Part shown: positions 9,724-17,723 of the stretch, piece by piece
Layout of the letters: the number at the start of each line of letters is the position of its first letter
Position numbering within the stretch: position 1 is the first letter of the stretch
Assembly: GCF_001047375.1 (NCBI RefSeq)
Contig: NZ_LFVU01000027.1
Location: 310,001 to 374,000 of the forward strand
DNA length: 64,000 bases
From: Clostridium cylindrosporum DSM 605
GTDB lineage: Bacteria > Bacillota > Clostridia > Clostridiales > Caloramatoraceae
Reading direction: 5' to 3'
The notes under the pieces: model-generated
Seen by the model: the letters and a program-made list of their open reading frames with translations, nothing else
Told to the model about the DNA's origin: nothing
The model's database searches: none
Position numbers and translations under genes: made by a program

Positions 9724-9743
9724 TTTGGTCACAATTTGGTCAC
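9724..9743. repeat. Candidate integrase arm-type sites
   Basis: TTTGGTCAC occurs at 9724-9732 and again at 9735-9743, 11 bases apart, between attL and the integrase gene. Such direct repeats near tyrosine-integrase att cores are usually arm-binding sites. A shared TGTACACAT is at 9757-9765 and at 44080-44088 near attR. Confidence 0.5.
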
Positions 9744-9784
9744 GAATGTTTCAAAGTGTACACATACATATAAAAATATACTCA

Positions 9785-10906
9785 TTAAAACATTTCATTT
9801 AGCTTTGATATAGCTTCCTTTTGCATATTAGGTAAAACGTGAGAGTAAGTATCAAGTGTTATTGATATGTTTGCATGTCCTAGTCTTTCTGATACTATTT
9901 TAGGGTTAACCCCTTGCTTTAATAGTAAAGTTGCATGACTATGTCTTAGATCATGGAACCTTATCTTAGGATAATTAGATCTTCTAATAAATTTTCTAAA
10001 AAGCTCACCTATATAAACAGGCTTGAATGGAGAACCGTCTTCAAAAGCACATACAAAGTCTTGATTATTATAAAAATCTCTATTTAACATAATTAATTCA
10101 TTTTGTTTCTTTTTATGAGCTTTAAGTTCCTTTATAGTTAAATCCATCATAGCAATACTTCTATTTGATTTATTAGTTTTAGGCGAAGTAAGAGCATAGT
10201 TATTGCTATTGTCTATCTTTTGAAAGTTATGGGTTACAGAAATAAACCCATTTGTAAAATCGATATTTCTCCACCTTAAAGCTGCTATTTCACCTTGTCT
10301 CATTCCAGTAGTCACACCTATAAGAATAGGAATATAAAGATTACTATTACTTTCTTTTAATTCTTTAAGAACTTCATTTATAGTATCAGAGTCCCATATA
10401 TTCATTTCAATATGCTCAGGTCTTGGAGGCTTAACAGCACTTGCAGGATTATAATTTAACATCTGCCATCCAACAGCATGTTTCAAAGCCATAGATAACA
10501 TTCTATGAACCTTTAATATTGTTGAGTTAGATAAATTAGTCTTTTGTAAGTCACTATAAAATTTTTGAATATGCATTGGTTTTATATTAGCTATTTCAAG
10601 TCCACCAAGTTTAGATGTTATTTGTGTAGCAAACTGCTTATATCTAATATAAGAAGAGGCAGAAACATTTGATTTAGCATATGTTTCAAGCCAATACTTT
10701 AAGTATTCTCTTAAGCTTAGTTTTTGAGACTCAAAGTATTCACCATTTTCATACTTAGATATAAACTCTGCAAGTGCAATTTGAGCTTCTTTTTTGGTTT
10801 TAAATCCTGATTTGGATTTTTGCTTTCTCTTTCCTGTCTCGGGATCAACACCGATATCAACTCTAAAGCGCCAAGAATTATTTCTTTTTTCAACTGATCC
10901 TTTAAT
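9785..10906 (-). CDS. int: Tyrosine-type phage integrase, AUU start
   Basis: Site-specific recombinase that catalyses insertion and excision at selC. A long frame runs unbroken upstream of the first ATG (10576) to a TGA at 10910-10912. The family-typical N-terminus KGSVEKRNNSWRF begins right after ATT at 10904-10906, eight bases behind AGGAGG. With that start it has 373 residues: an AP2-like arm-binding domain, an SAM-like core-binding domain, and a catalytic domain with R203, H318, R321, H344 and Y354. An ATG overlapping the ribosome site reads only three codons (ATG ACT TAT TAA). Function is firm; the AUU start is inferred. Confidence 0.92.
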   Translation of the reverse strand: MKGSVEKRNNSWRFRVDIGVDPETGKRKQKSKSGFKTKKEAQIALAEFISKYENGEYFESQKLSLREYLKYWLETYAKSNVSASSYIRYKQFATQITSKLGGLEIANIKPMHIQKFYSDLQKTNLSNSTILKVHRMLSMALKHAVGWQMLNYNPASAVKPPRPEHIEMNIWDSDTINEVLKELKESNSNLYIPILIGVTTGMRQGEIAALRWRNIDFTNGFISVTHNFQKIDNSNNYALTSPKTNKSNRSIAMMDLTIKELKAHKKKQNELIMLNRDFYNNQDFVCAFEDGSPFKPVYIGELFRKFIRRSNYPKIRFHDLRHSHATLLLKQGVNPKIVSERLGHANISITLDTYSHVLPNMQKEAISKLNEMF

Positions 10907-10961
10907 AAGTCATACCTCCTTTTAGAACTTATGTTCTTTTGGTAGTTAAAAAATATATAAA

Positions 10962-11396
10962 TCAAATAAGTTGTTTTAAAGCTCTCTCTGGGAGCTCTAA
11001 AGAGCAAGCTATTTGAGATATAGTCATTCCATACATCTCTATTTCATCTATTGTTATATTGATAAGCTTTAAAGCAAAGTAGTCAGCTTGCTTTTCAAGC
11101 TTATCAGTATTAATCAAATTTTTATTAAAAGAATTTCTTATCTCAGGATGAAGTACTGCGTGACCAATTTCATGTGCCAAGTAAAAAGATTCTTCTTTAT
11201 AGGATAAATCATCCCTTAAAAATATGGTTTCGTTGTTATTAAAATCTCTTATGTATATTGCGGCTTCATTTCTTAAAATGAATGAGGTTTTATTTATTCT
11301 AATGATTTTTATATTTAGAGCATCACATAAATCATAAGGATCAGTTGATCCATATAATTCACTTAATCCTGTTACTATTGTGTCAATCCATTTCAA
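10962..11396 (-). CDS. ImmA/IrrE-type metallopeptidase
   Basis: 144 residues with the zinc-peptidase motif HEIGHAVLH near 75-85 and a following acidic helix (KQADYFALKL). ImmA-like proteins cleave phage and ICE repressors to trigger induction. It sits between int and the repressor on the same strand, the usual ImmR/ImmA pairing, so the neighbouring repressor is the probable target. Confidence 0.88.
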   Translation of the reverse strand: MKWIDTIVTGLSELYGSTDPYDLCDALNIKIIRINKTSFILRNEAAIYIRDFNNNETIFLRDDLSYKEESFYLAHEIGHAVLHPEIRNSFNKNLINTDKLEKQADYFALKLINITIDEIEMYGMTISQIACSLELPERALKQLI

Positions 11397-11424
11397 ATAA
11401 AATCACCTACAATGCTAAATTTGT

Positions 11425-11850
11425 TTATTTTCTGTATTTGAAACTAACCATTTCCATTTGTTTTAAAAGTTCATTAGCAAACTCTAGTATTTCAGAGTCG
11501 TCAAGTTTATCAGGATCAAAACCATGTGACCCAAAAATTTGATGTTTGTTAACATATTGCCTAGCAAGATTTGCATCGGTGAATTCTTCAGGTACTATAT
11601 CTATATTTAAATAAGCCTTTTTTGAACTTGTATCTTCATTTTTATTAGATGTAGTATCGCTGAATAAGTCACTTATTGAAACATCTAAAGCATTAGCAAG
11701 TTTATTTAATGTATCCCTTCTTGGATTTTTAGATAAACCATTTTCTATATCTGAAATAGTACTTTGGCCTACACCACTTATATCTGCTAAAGATTTAAGT
11801 GTTAACTTTTTTTCTTCTCGTGCATGTTTCAATTTCTCACCAATGTTCAT
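11425..11850 (-). CDS. CI/ImmR-like prophage repressor (XRE HTH)
   Basis: 141 residues. The N-terminal XRE helix-turn-helix (KLTLKSLADISGVGQSTISDIENG, about 15-38) is followed by a linker and a C-terminal region that probably dimerises or meets ImmA. The ATG at 11850 follows AAAGGAG. It is transcribed divergently from the Cro-like gene across a region with repeated CCGG operator motifs, so it most likely maintains lysogeny. Confidence 0.88.
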   Translation of the reverse strand: MNIGEKLKHAREEKKLTLKSLADISGVGQSTISDIENGLSKNPRRDTLNKLANALDVSISDLFSDTTSNKNEDTSSKKAYLNIDIVPEEFTDANLARQYVNKHQIFGSHGFDPDKLDDSEILEFANELLKQMEMVSFKYRK

Positions 11851-11875
11851 ATCAATTTAACTCCTTTATCTTACA

Positions 11876-11921
11876 ATCCGGTTTACAGGATAATAATATC
11901 ATATGTATCCGGTAAAGTAAA
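11876..11921 (-). promoter_or_regulatory. Repressor promoter with two operator-like sites
   Basis: On the minus strand TTTACT (11916-11921), a 17-base spacer and TATTAT (11893-11898) form a promoter for the repressor. ATCCGGTAAA overlaps the spacer (11907-11916), and ATCCGGTTTACAGGAT (11876-11891), an inverted repeat of the same half-site, lies just downstream of the -10. This fits autoregulation. Confidence 0.65.
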
Positions 11922-11980
11922 TAAAAAAATTCAGAAAAACGGAGGAAGTAAAAGGTTATAGGAGGATATCAATTATAATC

Positions 11981-12024
11981 ATCGAAATTCCGGATAATAT
12001 AATTTGAATATCCGGAATTTCGAT
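11981..12024. promoter_or_regulatory. 16-bp perfect inverted repeat, probable lytic operator
   Basis: Arms 11981-11996 (ATCGAAATTCCGGATA) and 12009-12024 are perfect reverse complements separated by 12 bases. Each arm holds a near-palindromic TTCCGGAT core. The right arm lies in the spacer of the Cro promoter. Confidence 0.75.
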
Positions 12025-12032
12025 TGTAAAAT
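12004..12032 (+). promoter_or_regulatory. Promoter of the early (Cro-side) operon
   Basis: TTGAAT (12004-12009), 17-base spacer, TAAAAT (12027-12032). It is overlapped by the right operator arm and lies 30 bases before the first early gene. Confidence 0.65.
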
Positions 12033-12062
12033 TAAATTATAGTTTTCGAAGGAGGTGAAAGA

Positions 12063-12263
12063 ATGGAGAACAACATCAAGAAGACAATTAATGAAAAGGG
12101 AATAAAGACATCGTATGTTATAGAGAAAAGCGGAATTTCTAGGTCATCTTTTTATGAAATAATGAATGGTAATTCAGTACCTAGTTTAATTAATGCTAGA
12201 AAAATAGCAGTTTCATTAGGTGTTTCAGTTGATGATATTTTTCCAAATAATAAATGTAAATAG
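12063..12263 (+). CDS. Cro-like XRE regulator
   Basis: 66-residue single HTH domain (TSYVIEKSGISRSSFYEIMNG, about 19-39), first gene of the early operon and divergent from the repressor. Size and position fit Cro, which would shut down repressor synthesis. ATG follows AAGGAGGTGAAAG. Confidence 0.8.
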   Translation: MENNIKKTINEKGIKTSYVIEKSGISRSSFYEIMNGNSVPSLINARKIAVSLGVSVDDIFPNNKCK

Positions 12264-12275
12264 GAGGTTAGAGAA

Positions 12276-12560
12276 GTGAGAGCTTATAAAGTTAAAGCAG
12301 CAGCTGCAATGCTAGATGCTGATCATCAAACTATAAAAAGAGAAATTGAAAGGGGAAGATTAAGAGCTTTTAAAGTAGGATCAGAATGGAGAATTTCAGA
12401 GGAAGCTTTAGCAGATTACATGAAGCTAGTTAAAAATAATTTTAAGACAGAATATGAAGTGCAACTAGAAAAAGAAAATAAACAGCTAAAAGAAAAAATA
12501 AGAATTATTACCTTGGCAATAGATAGGTTTAAGGAAGATTTAACACTAGGCATATTTTAA
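12276..12560 (+). CDS. Excisionase-family DNA-binding protein
   Basis: 94 residues, GTG start behind TAGGAGG. The N-terminal winged helix (AAAMLDADHQTIKREIERGRL, then FKVGSEWRISEEALADYM) is the HTH_17/excisionase type, and a charged coiled-coil tail follows (EKENKQLKEKIR). It may act as Xis or as an early regulator; it is far from int, so the Xis role is uncertain. Confidence 0.72.
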   Translation: MRAYKVKAAAAMLDADHQTIKREIERGRLRAFKVGSEWRISEEALADYMKLVKNNFKTEYEVQLEKENKQLKEKIRIITLAIDRFKEDLTLGIF

Positions 12561-12598
12561 GATGAATAGTTAGCCACTAAGGAAAGGAATGGAGAATC

Positions 12599-12823
12599 AT
12601 GCTTAGAGAAATGTTAGAGGATGCTATAGGAAGAAAGGTTGATAAAGAAACTTTCAAGCTAGCATCAGATATGACTACACAGGATATTAAATTTCATAGT
12701 ATTGATTTTTTATCAAGGGTAACAAAGATTGATTATGTAATGGTTAAGCTTATCGAAAGTGTTTCAATAGTTGAGAGAATGTTATGTGAAGAAATAAAAA
12801 AAGACAGTCCTAAGACTGTATAA
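12599..12823 (+). CDS. Hypothetical early phage protein
   Basis: 74 residues, mostly helical and soluble, with no recognised motif. ATG follows GGAATGGAGAATC. It lies in the early operon between the Xis-like gene and the recombination block. Confidence 0.6.
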   Translation: MLREMLEDAIGRKVDKETFKLASDMTTQDIKFHSIDFLSRVTKIDYVMVKLIESVSIVERMLCEEIKKDSPKTV

Positions 12824-12899
12824 AGAAAAAAATAAATTAAATTAATTACTATTTTCATTTTATATGAGTTTTGAATAAAAATCAAAGGAGAGATTTTTA

Positions 12900-13100
12900 A
12901 TGGAAGCTATTTTAGATAGACTTCATGATGAATGGCTAGAAGATGATAAGGAATATCCGAGAATAGAAGCTATTTGTTATGAATGTGGAAATGAAATTTA
13001 CATATATGAGGATCATTATGAAATAGAAGGATTTACAGTTTGTGAGGATTGTTTAATAGAATTTGCTTCAAAGCGTTATTTAATAAGGGGTGAGTGCTAA
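12900..13100 (+). CDS. Small zinc-ribbon phage protein
   Basis: 66 residues with CYECG (Cys 26 and 29) and CEDC (Cys 48 and 51), a four-cysteine zinc knuckle. The ATG follows AAAGGAGAG. Its TAA overlaps the ATG of the YqaJ gene, so translation is probably coupled. Function unknown. Confidence 0.72.
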   Translation: MEAILDRLHDEWLEDDKEYPRIEAICYECGNEIYIYEDHYEIEGFTVCEDCLIEFASKRYLIRGEC

Positions 13101-14050
13101 TGACGTTAGTGTTAGCTAGGACTTTAAATATGGAACACATAGAATGGTTAAAGGCTAGAAAAAATGGCATAGGTGGTTCAGATGTAAGTGCTATATGTGG
13201 ACTAAATAAATACAAATCGCCTATAGGGGTTTATTTAGAGAAAGTTGAGAGAGAAGTTCAAGGGCAGGAACAAAGTGAAGCTGCTTATTGGGGTAACAGG
13301 CTTGAAGAAATAGTTGCTAAAGAATTCACCAAAAGGACAGGCAAAAAAGTAAGAAGTAGAAATGTTATTTTACAACATAAAGATTACCCCTGGATGCTAG
13401 CTAACCTAGATAGGGTAGTAGTTGGAGAAAGAGCAATTTTAGAGTGTAAAACTGCTAATTCATTTTTAGCAAAGGAATGGGATGGAGAGGAAGTACCTGC
13501 TGCATACATATTGCAAGTTCAACATTATTTAGCAGTTACAGGATATAAAACAGCATACATAGCGTGCTTGATTGGAGGACAGAAATTTATACATAAAACA
13601 ATAGAAAGAGATAATGAAATCATTGAGTACCTAATAGAAATGGAGAAGGAATTTTGGGTTAATCATGTGGAAAAGAGAGAGCCACCTAAAATAGATGGCT
13701 CTGAGGCATCAAGTAAGGTTATTAGTATGCTATATCCTGAAGCTAAAAGTGATGAAGAAATAGTATTAGATAAGGATATTAGTAAACTTATTAATAAAAG
13801 GATTGAGCTGAAAGAGCAAGAGGAACATATAAAAGAGAAGATTAATGAAATAGACAACCAAATTAAGAGTTCAATGGGAGAACATTCTAAAGCTATAGCA
13901 GGAGATTTTAGGGTGACATGGAGCAATAGTATAACAAGTAGATTTGATTCAAAATCATTTAAAGAGAATTGCCCAAATCTATACAAGCAATATTTAAAAC
14001 AAGGCAGTACAAGAAGATTGTTCATAAATAAAGTTAAGGAGGCAAAGTAA
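13100..14050 (+). CDS. YqaJ-family phage recombination exonuclease
   Basis: 316 residues from the ATG at 13100 (a GTG at 13094 is also possible). YqaJ nucleases resemble lambda Exo and resect double-stranded DNA ends for a RecT annealase. Motifs: WLKARKNGIGGSDVSAICG near the start, WGNRLEEIVAKEF, and the PD-(D/E)XK centre ANLDR ... AILECKTANSF. RecT is the next gene, with the stop and start overlapping, the normal pairing. Confidence 0.92.
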   Translation: MTLVLARTLNMEHIEWLKARKNGIGGSDVSAICGLNKYKSPIGVYLEKVEREVQGQEQSEAAYWGNRLEEIVAKEFTKRTGKKVRSRNVILQHKDYPWMLANLDRVVVGERAILECKTANSFLAKEWDGEEVPAAYILQVQHYLAVTGYKTAYIACLIGGQKFIHKTIERDNEIIEYLIEMEKEFWVNHVEKREPPKIDGSEASSKVISMLYPEAKSDEEIVLDKDISKLINKRIELKEQEEHIKEKINEIDNQIKSSMGEHSKAIAGDFRVTWSNSITSRFDSKSFKENCPNLYKQYLKQGSTRRLFINKVKEAK

Positions 14051-14967
14051 TGGCTACAAATGAAAGTGTAAAAAATAAATTGGTAAAGCAACAAGAGAAA
14101 AAGGCTGTATCTCCTATTGAGAGTTTTCAAGGTGTACTAACCTCACAGTTAAGTACACAGTTTAAAGCTATACAAAGCTTAGTGCCAAAACATGTAACGC
14201 CTGAAAGGCTTTGCAGAATAGGTCTTAATGCAGTAAGTAGAAATCCTCAGCTAATGAACTGTACACCTGAAACAATCATAGGAAGTATAGTAAACTGTGC
14301 ATCTTTAGGATTAGAACCTAATTTATTAGGGCATGCATATATAGTTCCTTTTAAAAATAATAAGACTGGCAGAATGGAGGCTCAGTTTCAGATTGGCTAC
14401 AAAGGAGCACTTGATTTAGTTAGAAGAACTGGAGCAGTAAGTACCATATCAGCCCATGAGGTTTATGAAGGAGATAAATTTGAGTATGCATACGGACTTG
14501 ATGAGAGGTTGGTGCATATACCATGTGGAGAAGATAGTGAAGATAAGATAACCCACTTTTATGCATGTTATAAGCTAAAAGATGGGGGGAATGGGTTTGT
14601 TGTAATGAGTAAGCAACAAATGGACAAACATAGAGATAAGTTCACAAAGTCAAAATTCAAAGGGCAAATAACCGGACCTTGGAAAGATCATTACGTAAGT
14701 ATGGGACTTAAAACAGTAATTCTAAAACTTATTAAGTATATGCCAATATCAATTGAACAGCATGAAAATCAAACAATATTAGAAGGATTTCAAAGAGATA
14801 ATACAACAATGACAATTAAAACGCCAAAGGATAGCATAGGGTTTGGAGATAGTTTTATAGAGCCTGAGTTTGTAGTATCGGACTCTGAAGAAGTTGATGA
14901 CGAGATAGAGGGTAATGAAGTTGTAGAAGAGCAAGTCAGTTTTGAAGGGACACCTTTTGAAGAATAG
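14050..14967 (+). CDS. recT: RecT single-strand annealing protein
   Basis: 305 residues. RecT family members anneal complementary single strands in phage recombination. Typical blocks are visible: NPQLMNCTPETIIGSIVNCASLGLEPN, AYIVPFKNN, QIGYKGALDLVRRTG, SMGLKTVILKLIKYMPIS. The tail is acidic. It starts within the stop of the YqaJ gene. Confidence 0.95.
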   Translation: MATNESVKNKLVKQQEKKAVSPIESFQGVLTSQLSTQFKAIQSLVPKHVTPERLCRIGLNAVSRNPQLMNCTPETIIGSIVNCASLGLEPNLLGHAYIVPFKNNKTGRMEAQFQIGYKGALDLVRRTGAVSTISAHEVYEGDKFEYAYGLDERLVHIPCGEDSEDKITHFYACYKLKDGGNGFVVMSKQQMDKHRDKFTKSKFKGQITGPWKDHYVSMGLKTVILKLIKYMPISIEQHENQTILEGFQRDNTTMTIKTPKDSIGFGDSFIEPEFVVSDSEEVDDEIEGNEVVEEQVSFEGTPFEE

Positions 14968-14977
14968 GAGGTAGGCA

Positions 14978-15751
14978 ATGGCAGGAGAAGGTAAAGGCTG
15001 GATAAGCTTATATAGAAGTATACAGGACCACTGGTTATGGCAGGAGAAGCCTTTTGATAAAGCTAGAGCATGGATAGACCTTCTCTTGTTAGCCAATCAT
15101 CAAGATAATAAATTTCTTTTAGGTAATGAATTGATTGAAGTAAAAAAAGGTAGCTTTATAACATCTCAAAGAAAGCTTATGGAAAGGTGGGGGTGGGGAG
15201 CAGGGAAAACAAGAGAGTTTTTGAAGCTTTTACAAAGTGATGGAATGATTATATTTGAAGCTGATAAAAAGAAAACAACAATTACAATAGTAAGCTATGA
15301 GCAGTATCAAAATCGGAACGCTTCTAAGATAGATATATCAAGAGGTGCAGAAGGTTCCCGGAACATAAACAGAACACAAGCGGAACATAATCAGTACATG
15401 GGCAGAACACAAACGGAAACAAACAATAATGATAATAATGTAAATAATGATAACAATGAGAATAATGTAGTGTGTTTAGGAGAATTTAAGAATGTTTTAT
15501 TAAAAGAAGAGGAATATGAAAAGTTAATAAGCACACACACTAGAGCTATTACAGATAAGTATATAGAAAAATTAAGTCTTTACATGGAGAGTGAAGGCAA
15601 AAGATACAAAAGTCATTATGCAACTATTCAAAGATGGATTAAAGAAGATAAGGATAAAGAAATCTCTAAACTAGAGTTAGGACCTAGACCTAAAGATGAG
15701 TATGCATATGATATGAAGGAGATCAGAAAACAACTGTTAGGAATAAATTAA
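14978..15751 (+). CDS. DnaD-like phage replisome organizer
   Basis: 257 residues. The N-terminus (GWISLYRSIQDHWLWQ ... FITSQRKLMERWGWGAGKTREFLK) is the winged-helix domain found in phage replication initiation proteins. An Asn-rich linker (about 145-160) leads to a basic C-terminal region. The family loads helicase at the phage origin. The origin itself was not recognised; the repeats in and around this gene were not resolved by eye. Confidence 0.78.
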   Translation: MAGEGKGWISLYRSIQDHWLWQEKPFDKARAWIDLLLLANHQDNKFLLGNELIEVKKGSFITSQRKLMERWGWGAGKTREFLKLLQSDGMIIFEADKKKTTITIVSYEQYQNRNASKIDISRGAEGSRNINRTQAEHNQYMGRTQTETNNNDNNVNNDNNENNVVCLGEFKNVLLKEEEYEKLISTHTRAITDKYIEKLSLYMESEGKRYKSHYATIQRWIKEDKDKEISKLELGPRPKDEYAYDMKEIRKQLLGIN

Positions 15752-15771
15752 GCGTAGGAGAGGTTAGAAGA

Positions 15772-16269
15772 TTGGGAGTACATAGAGGTGACATATTTGA
15801 AGAGATAATTAATCATTCTAATAAAGTATATAAAAATAAAGGTATTGCTATAGTTCAAAAGATAGCTACACCAATGAAGCCTAAAAGGGCAGGATCAAAG
15901 ATTATAGGAGCTTATTATGAGGAGAAGAGTACACTTGACTACATTGGTACATGCAATGGACAAGCTATAGCATTCGATGCTAAAGAAACGAGCAATAAAA
16001 ATAACTTACCTCTTAAGAACATTAAAGAGCATCAAATAGATTTTATGAGTGAATGGGAAAAACATGGAGGAATAGCATTTCTATTAGTAAACTTTAAGGC
16101 ACATGGAAAAGTATTTAAAATAGAGTTCCAGCAAATACAACCATACTGGAAACTATATAAATCTAATCCAGGAATAAAAGGAATGTGTAGCATACCATAT
16201 GAGTATTTTATTAATAACTGTAAGGAAGTCACTAGTGGTAGAGGAGCTGTATTAGATTATTTAATTTAG
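15772..16269 (+). CDS. RecU-like Holliday-junction resolvase
   Basis: 165 residues, TTG start behind TAGGAGAGG. RecU nucleases cut branched DNA. The metal site is seen in STLDYIGTCNGQAIAFDAKET (Asp, Glu and Lys of the PD-(D/E)XK fold), followed by LKNIKEHQIDFM and GGIAFLLVNF, both RecU hallmarks. It probably resolves recombination intermediates before packaging. Confidence 0.87.
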   Translation: MGVHRGDIFEEIINHSNKVYKNKGIAIVQKIATPMKPKRAGSKIIGAYYEEKSTLDYIGTCNGQAIAFDAKETSNKNNLPLKNIKEHQIDFMSEWEKHGGIAFLLVNFKAHGKVFKIEFQQIQPYWKLYKSNPGIKGMCSIPYEYFINNCKEVTSGRGAVLDYLI

Positions 16270-16283
16270 AAAGGAAAGATTAT

Positions 16284-16433
16284 ATGAAGGTATATGTAGT
16301 TAGTTATAAAGAAGATGGTGGAGTTAAGGAAAGAGGGTTTAGAAATATAGTAGATGCTGAAAAGCTAAAGAAAATAAAAAAGGGGGATATTAGGCCTATA
16401 GAAGTTGAAATAAAACCAGTAATTAGAGTTTGA
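16284..16433 (+). CDS. Small hypothetical phage protein
   Basis: 49 residues, ATG at 16284 behind AAAGGAAAG. It is strongly basic (KKIKKGDIRPIEVEIKP). No recognised domain. Position after recU suggests an early phage gene. Confidence 0.6.
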   Translation: MKVYVVSYKEDGGVKERGFRNIVDAEKLKKIKKGDIRPIEVEIKPVIRV

Positions 16434-16518
16434 TAGTATAGCTAGGATTCAGCAAATAGTGAACTTATGCATCATGCTATTATCAATTGATAATCATTGT
16501 TTTGGGAAGGTGTGTTAT

Positions 16519-16632
16519 ATGAATAAAGAGATAGCATTAATATGTTCGGAGTATATAGAAGGGCTTTATCATAAAGGTTTTAATTTTAAGGAACTAATTA
16601 TAAAAGCAAAAGAAGCCTTACTGAATGATTAA
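16519..16632 (+). CDS. Very small hypothetical phage protein
   Basis: 37 residues from ATG 16519 (MNKEIALICSEYIEGLYHKG ...) after GGGAAGGTG. Helical, no motif. The real ribosome site makes it a plausible gene despite its size. Confidence 0.5.
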   Translation: MNKEIALICSEYIEGLYHKGFNFKELIIKAKEALLND

Positions 16633-16661
16633 TAAGAACTAGTGTAAATGGGGGAGAATTT

Positions 16662-16853
16662 ATGTTTATCGATGGAAAAGTATATGCGGATAGATATAAT
16701 AGACTTTATTTTTGTGAAAGAGGCTGTCTTTTTACAAGTACAGGTTTTAAGTATGAGGTTAAAGATGAAAATGATTTTGTATTAACTAGATTTACGAAGG
16801 CTCAGATGATGGAATTATTAGAGGATAAAAGGAAAGCTAGGTTAAAGTATTAG
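16662..16853 (+). CDS. Hypothetical phage protein
   Basis: 63 residues, ATG 16662 behind GGGGGAG. Basic C-terminus, two cysteines, no known domain. Early region, just before the late activator gene. Confidence 0.6.
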   Translation: MFIDGKVYADRYNRLYFCERGCLFTSTGFKYEVKDENDFVLTRFTKAQMMELLEDKRKARLKY

Positions 16854-16939
16854 ATATAAAAATAGGAGAATAACCCTAATAGTTATACTCCCTAAAATGA
16901 ATCTATTACATTTTGATTATACCATAGGGGGTGTAACTT

Positions 16940-17449
16940 ATGAATAATGAATTATTTAGAAAGGTAGAAGCTAGACTTTATGATATGTATAAGAAAATAA
17001 AGATGATAAACTGTCTAAAGAGAGAATGTGAAAGTCTTCAAGAGCATGCTGATATGATAATGAAGGATATAAAGAGATCTAATATAAGTATAGAAGCTGA
17101 AATGTATTTAGGAATAGATTATAGCTCTATTAATGTTCAAACATCACATAATGGTGATAGTTACATGGATAGGGAGCTAATAGCAGCTATCACAAGGCTT
17201 GAAAATGAATGGAGATATGTTAGAAGAAAGTTAATTAAGAAACATGAAAAGATAAGGGAGATAGAAAGATCCATACTAACTCTGAAAAATAATATAGAAA
17301 TGCTAAGTGAAGAGAATAAAAGATTTATAGAACTTAAGTATGGGGATAAAAGAAGTATTCCTGAAATAGCAGATATGTTGAATATGGGAAGAACAACAGC
17401 TTATAGAAAGCGAGAAGAGCTTATATCAGATATAGCTCAATGGTGTTAA
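16940..17449 (+). CDS. Sigma-region-4-like late transcription activator (ArpU type)
   Basis: 169 residues. The N-terminal two thirds are helical and charged. The C-terminus (NKRFIELKYGDKRSIPEIADM, then NMGRTTAYRKREELI, about 128-163) is a sigma-70 region-4-like helix-turn-helix. Proteins of this form at the end of the early operon, just upstream of terS, act as late activators in Firmicute phages. Phased GGTACA repeats start six bases after its stop and are the likely binding site. Confidence 0.75.
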   Translation: MNNELFRKVEARLYDMYKKIKMINCLKRECESLQEHADMIMKDIKRSNISIEAEMYLGIDYSSINVQTSHNGDSYMDRELIAAITRLENEWRYVRRKLIKKHEKIREIERSILTLKNNIEMLSEENKRFIELKYGDKRSIPEIADMLNMGRTTAYRKREELISDIAQWC

Positions 17450-17454
17450 TTTGA

Positions 17455-17522
17455 GGTACAAAAATGGTACAGTTTTGGTATAAATTTGGGAGATAGCAGT
17501 ATATTAAAAGTGTTATTATAAT
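17455..17522 (+). promoter_or_regulatory. Late promoter with four 11-bp-phased GGTACA-type repeats
   Basis: GGTACA at 17455, GGTACA at 17466, GGTATA at 17477 and GGGAGA at 17488 are spaced exactly 11 bases apart. A clear -10, TATAAT, lies at 17517-17522, but the -35 position (17494-17499) reads TAGCAG. A strong -10 without a -35, behind helically phased repeats, is what an activator-dependent promoter looks like. Confidence 0.65.
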
Positions 17523-17565
17523 ACTATGAAGATCCTTGTAAGGGATACAACAGGGGTTACGAGTT

Positions 17566-17600
17566 AAAGCATCTATGATTAGTTTCATAGGTGCTTTTAT
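17566..17600 (+). terminator. Leader terminator just after the late promoter
   Basis: A 13-bp stem (17566-17578 with 17585-17597, one G-U pair) with six-base loop. Following Ts are few. It lies about 40 bases past the expected late start, which hints at antitermination. Confidence 0.65.
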
Positions 17601-17723
17601 ACGCAGAAAAAATGTTATTATTTTCATAATTTTCGTGGAAAAGGAGGAAAATTGTCCTAAAATATAGAAATAACTCTTGTGATTATTTTACATAAAATTG
17701 TATTTGGTAATGGAGGGGATTTT

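Noticed and set aside
10717-11007. 96-codon minus-strand frame upstream of the integrase ATG
   Set aside because: It overlaps the true integrase frame in another phase and does not resemble a protein family; the real integrase N-terminus reads through the same DNA from ATT 10904-10906.
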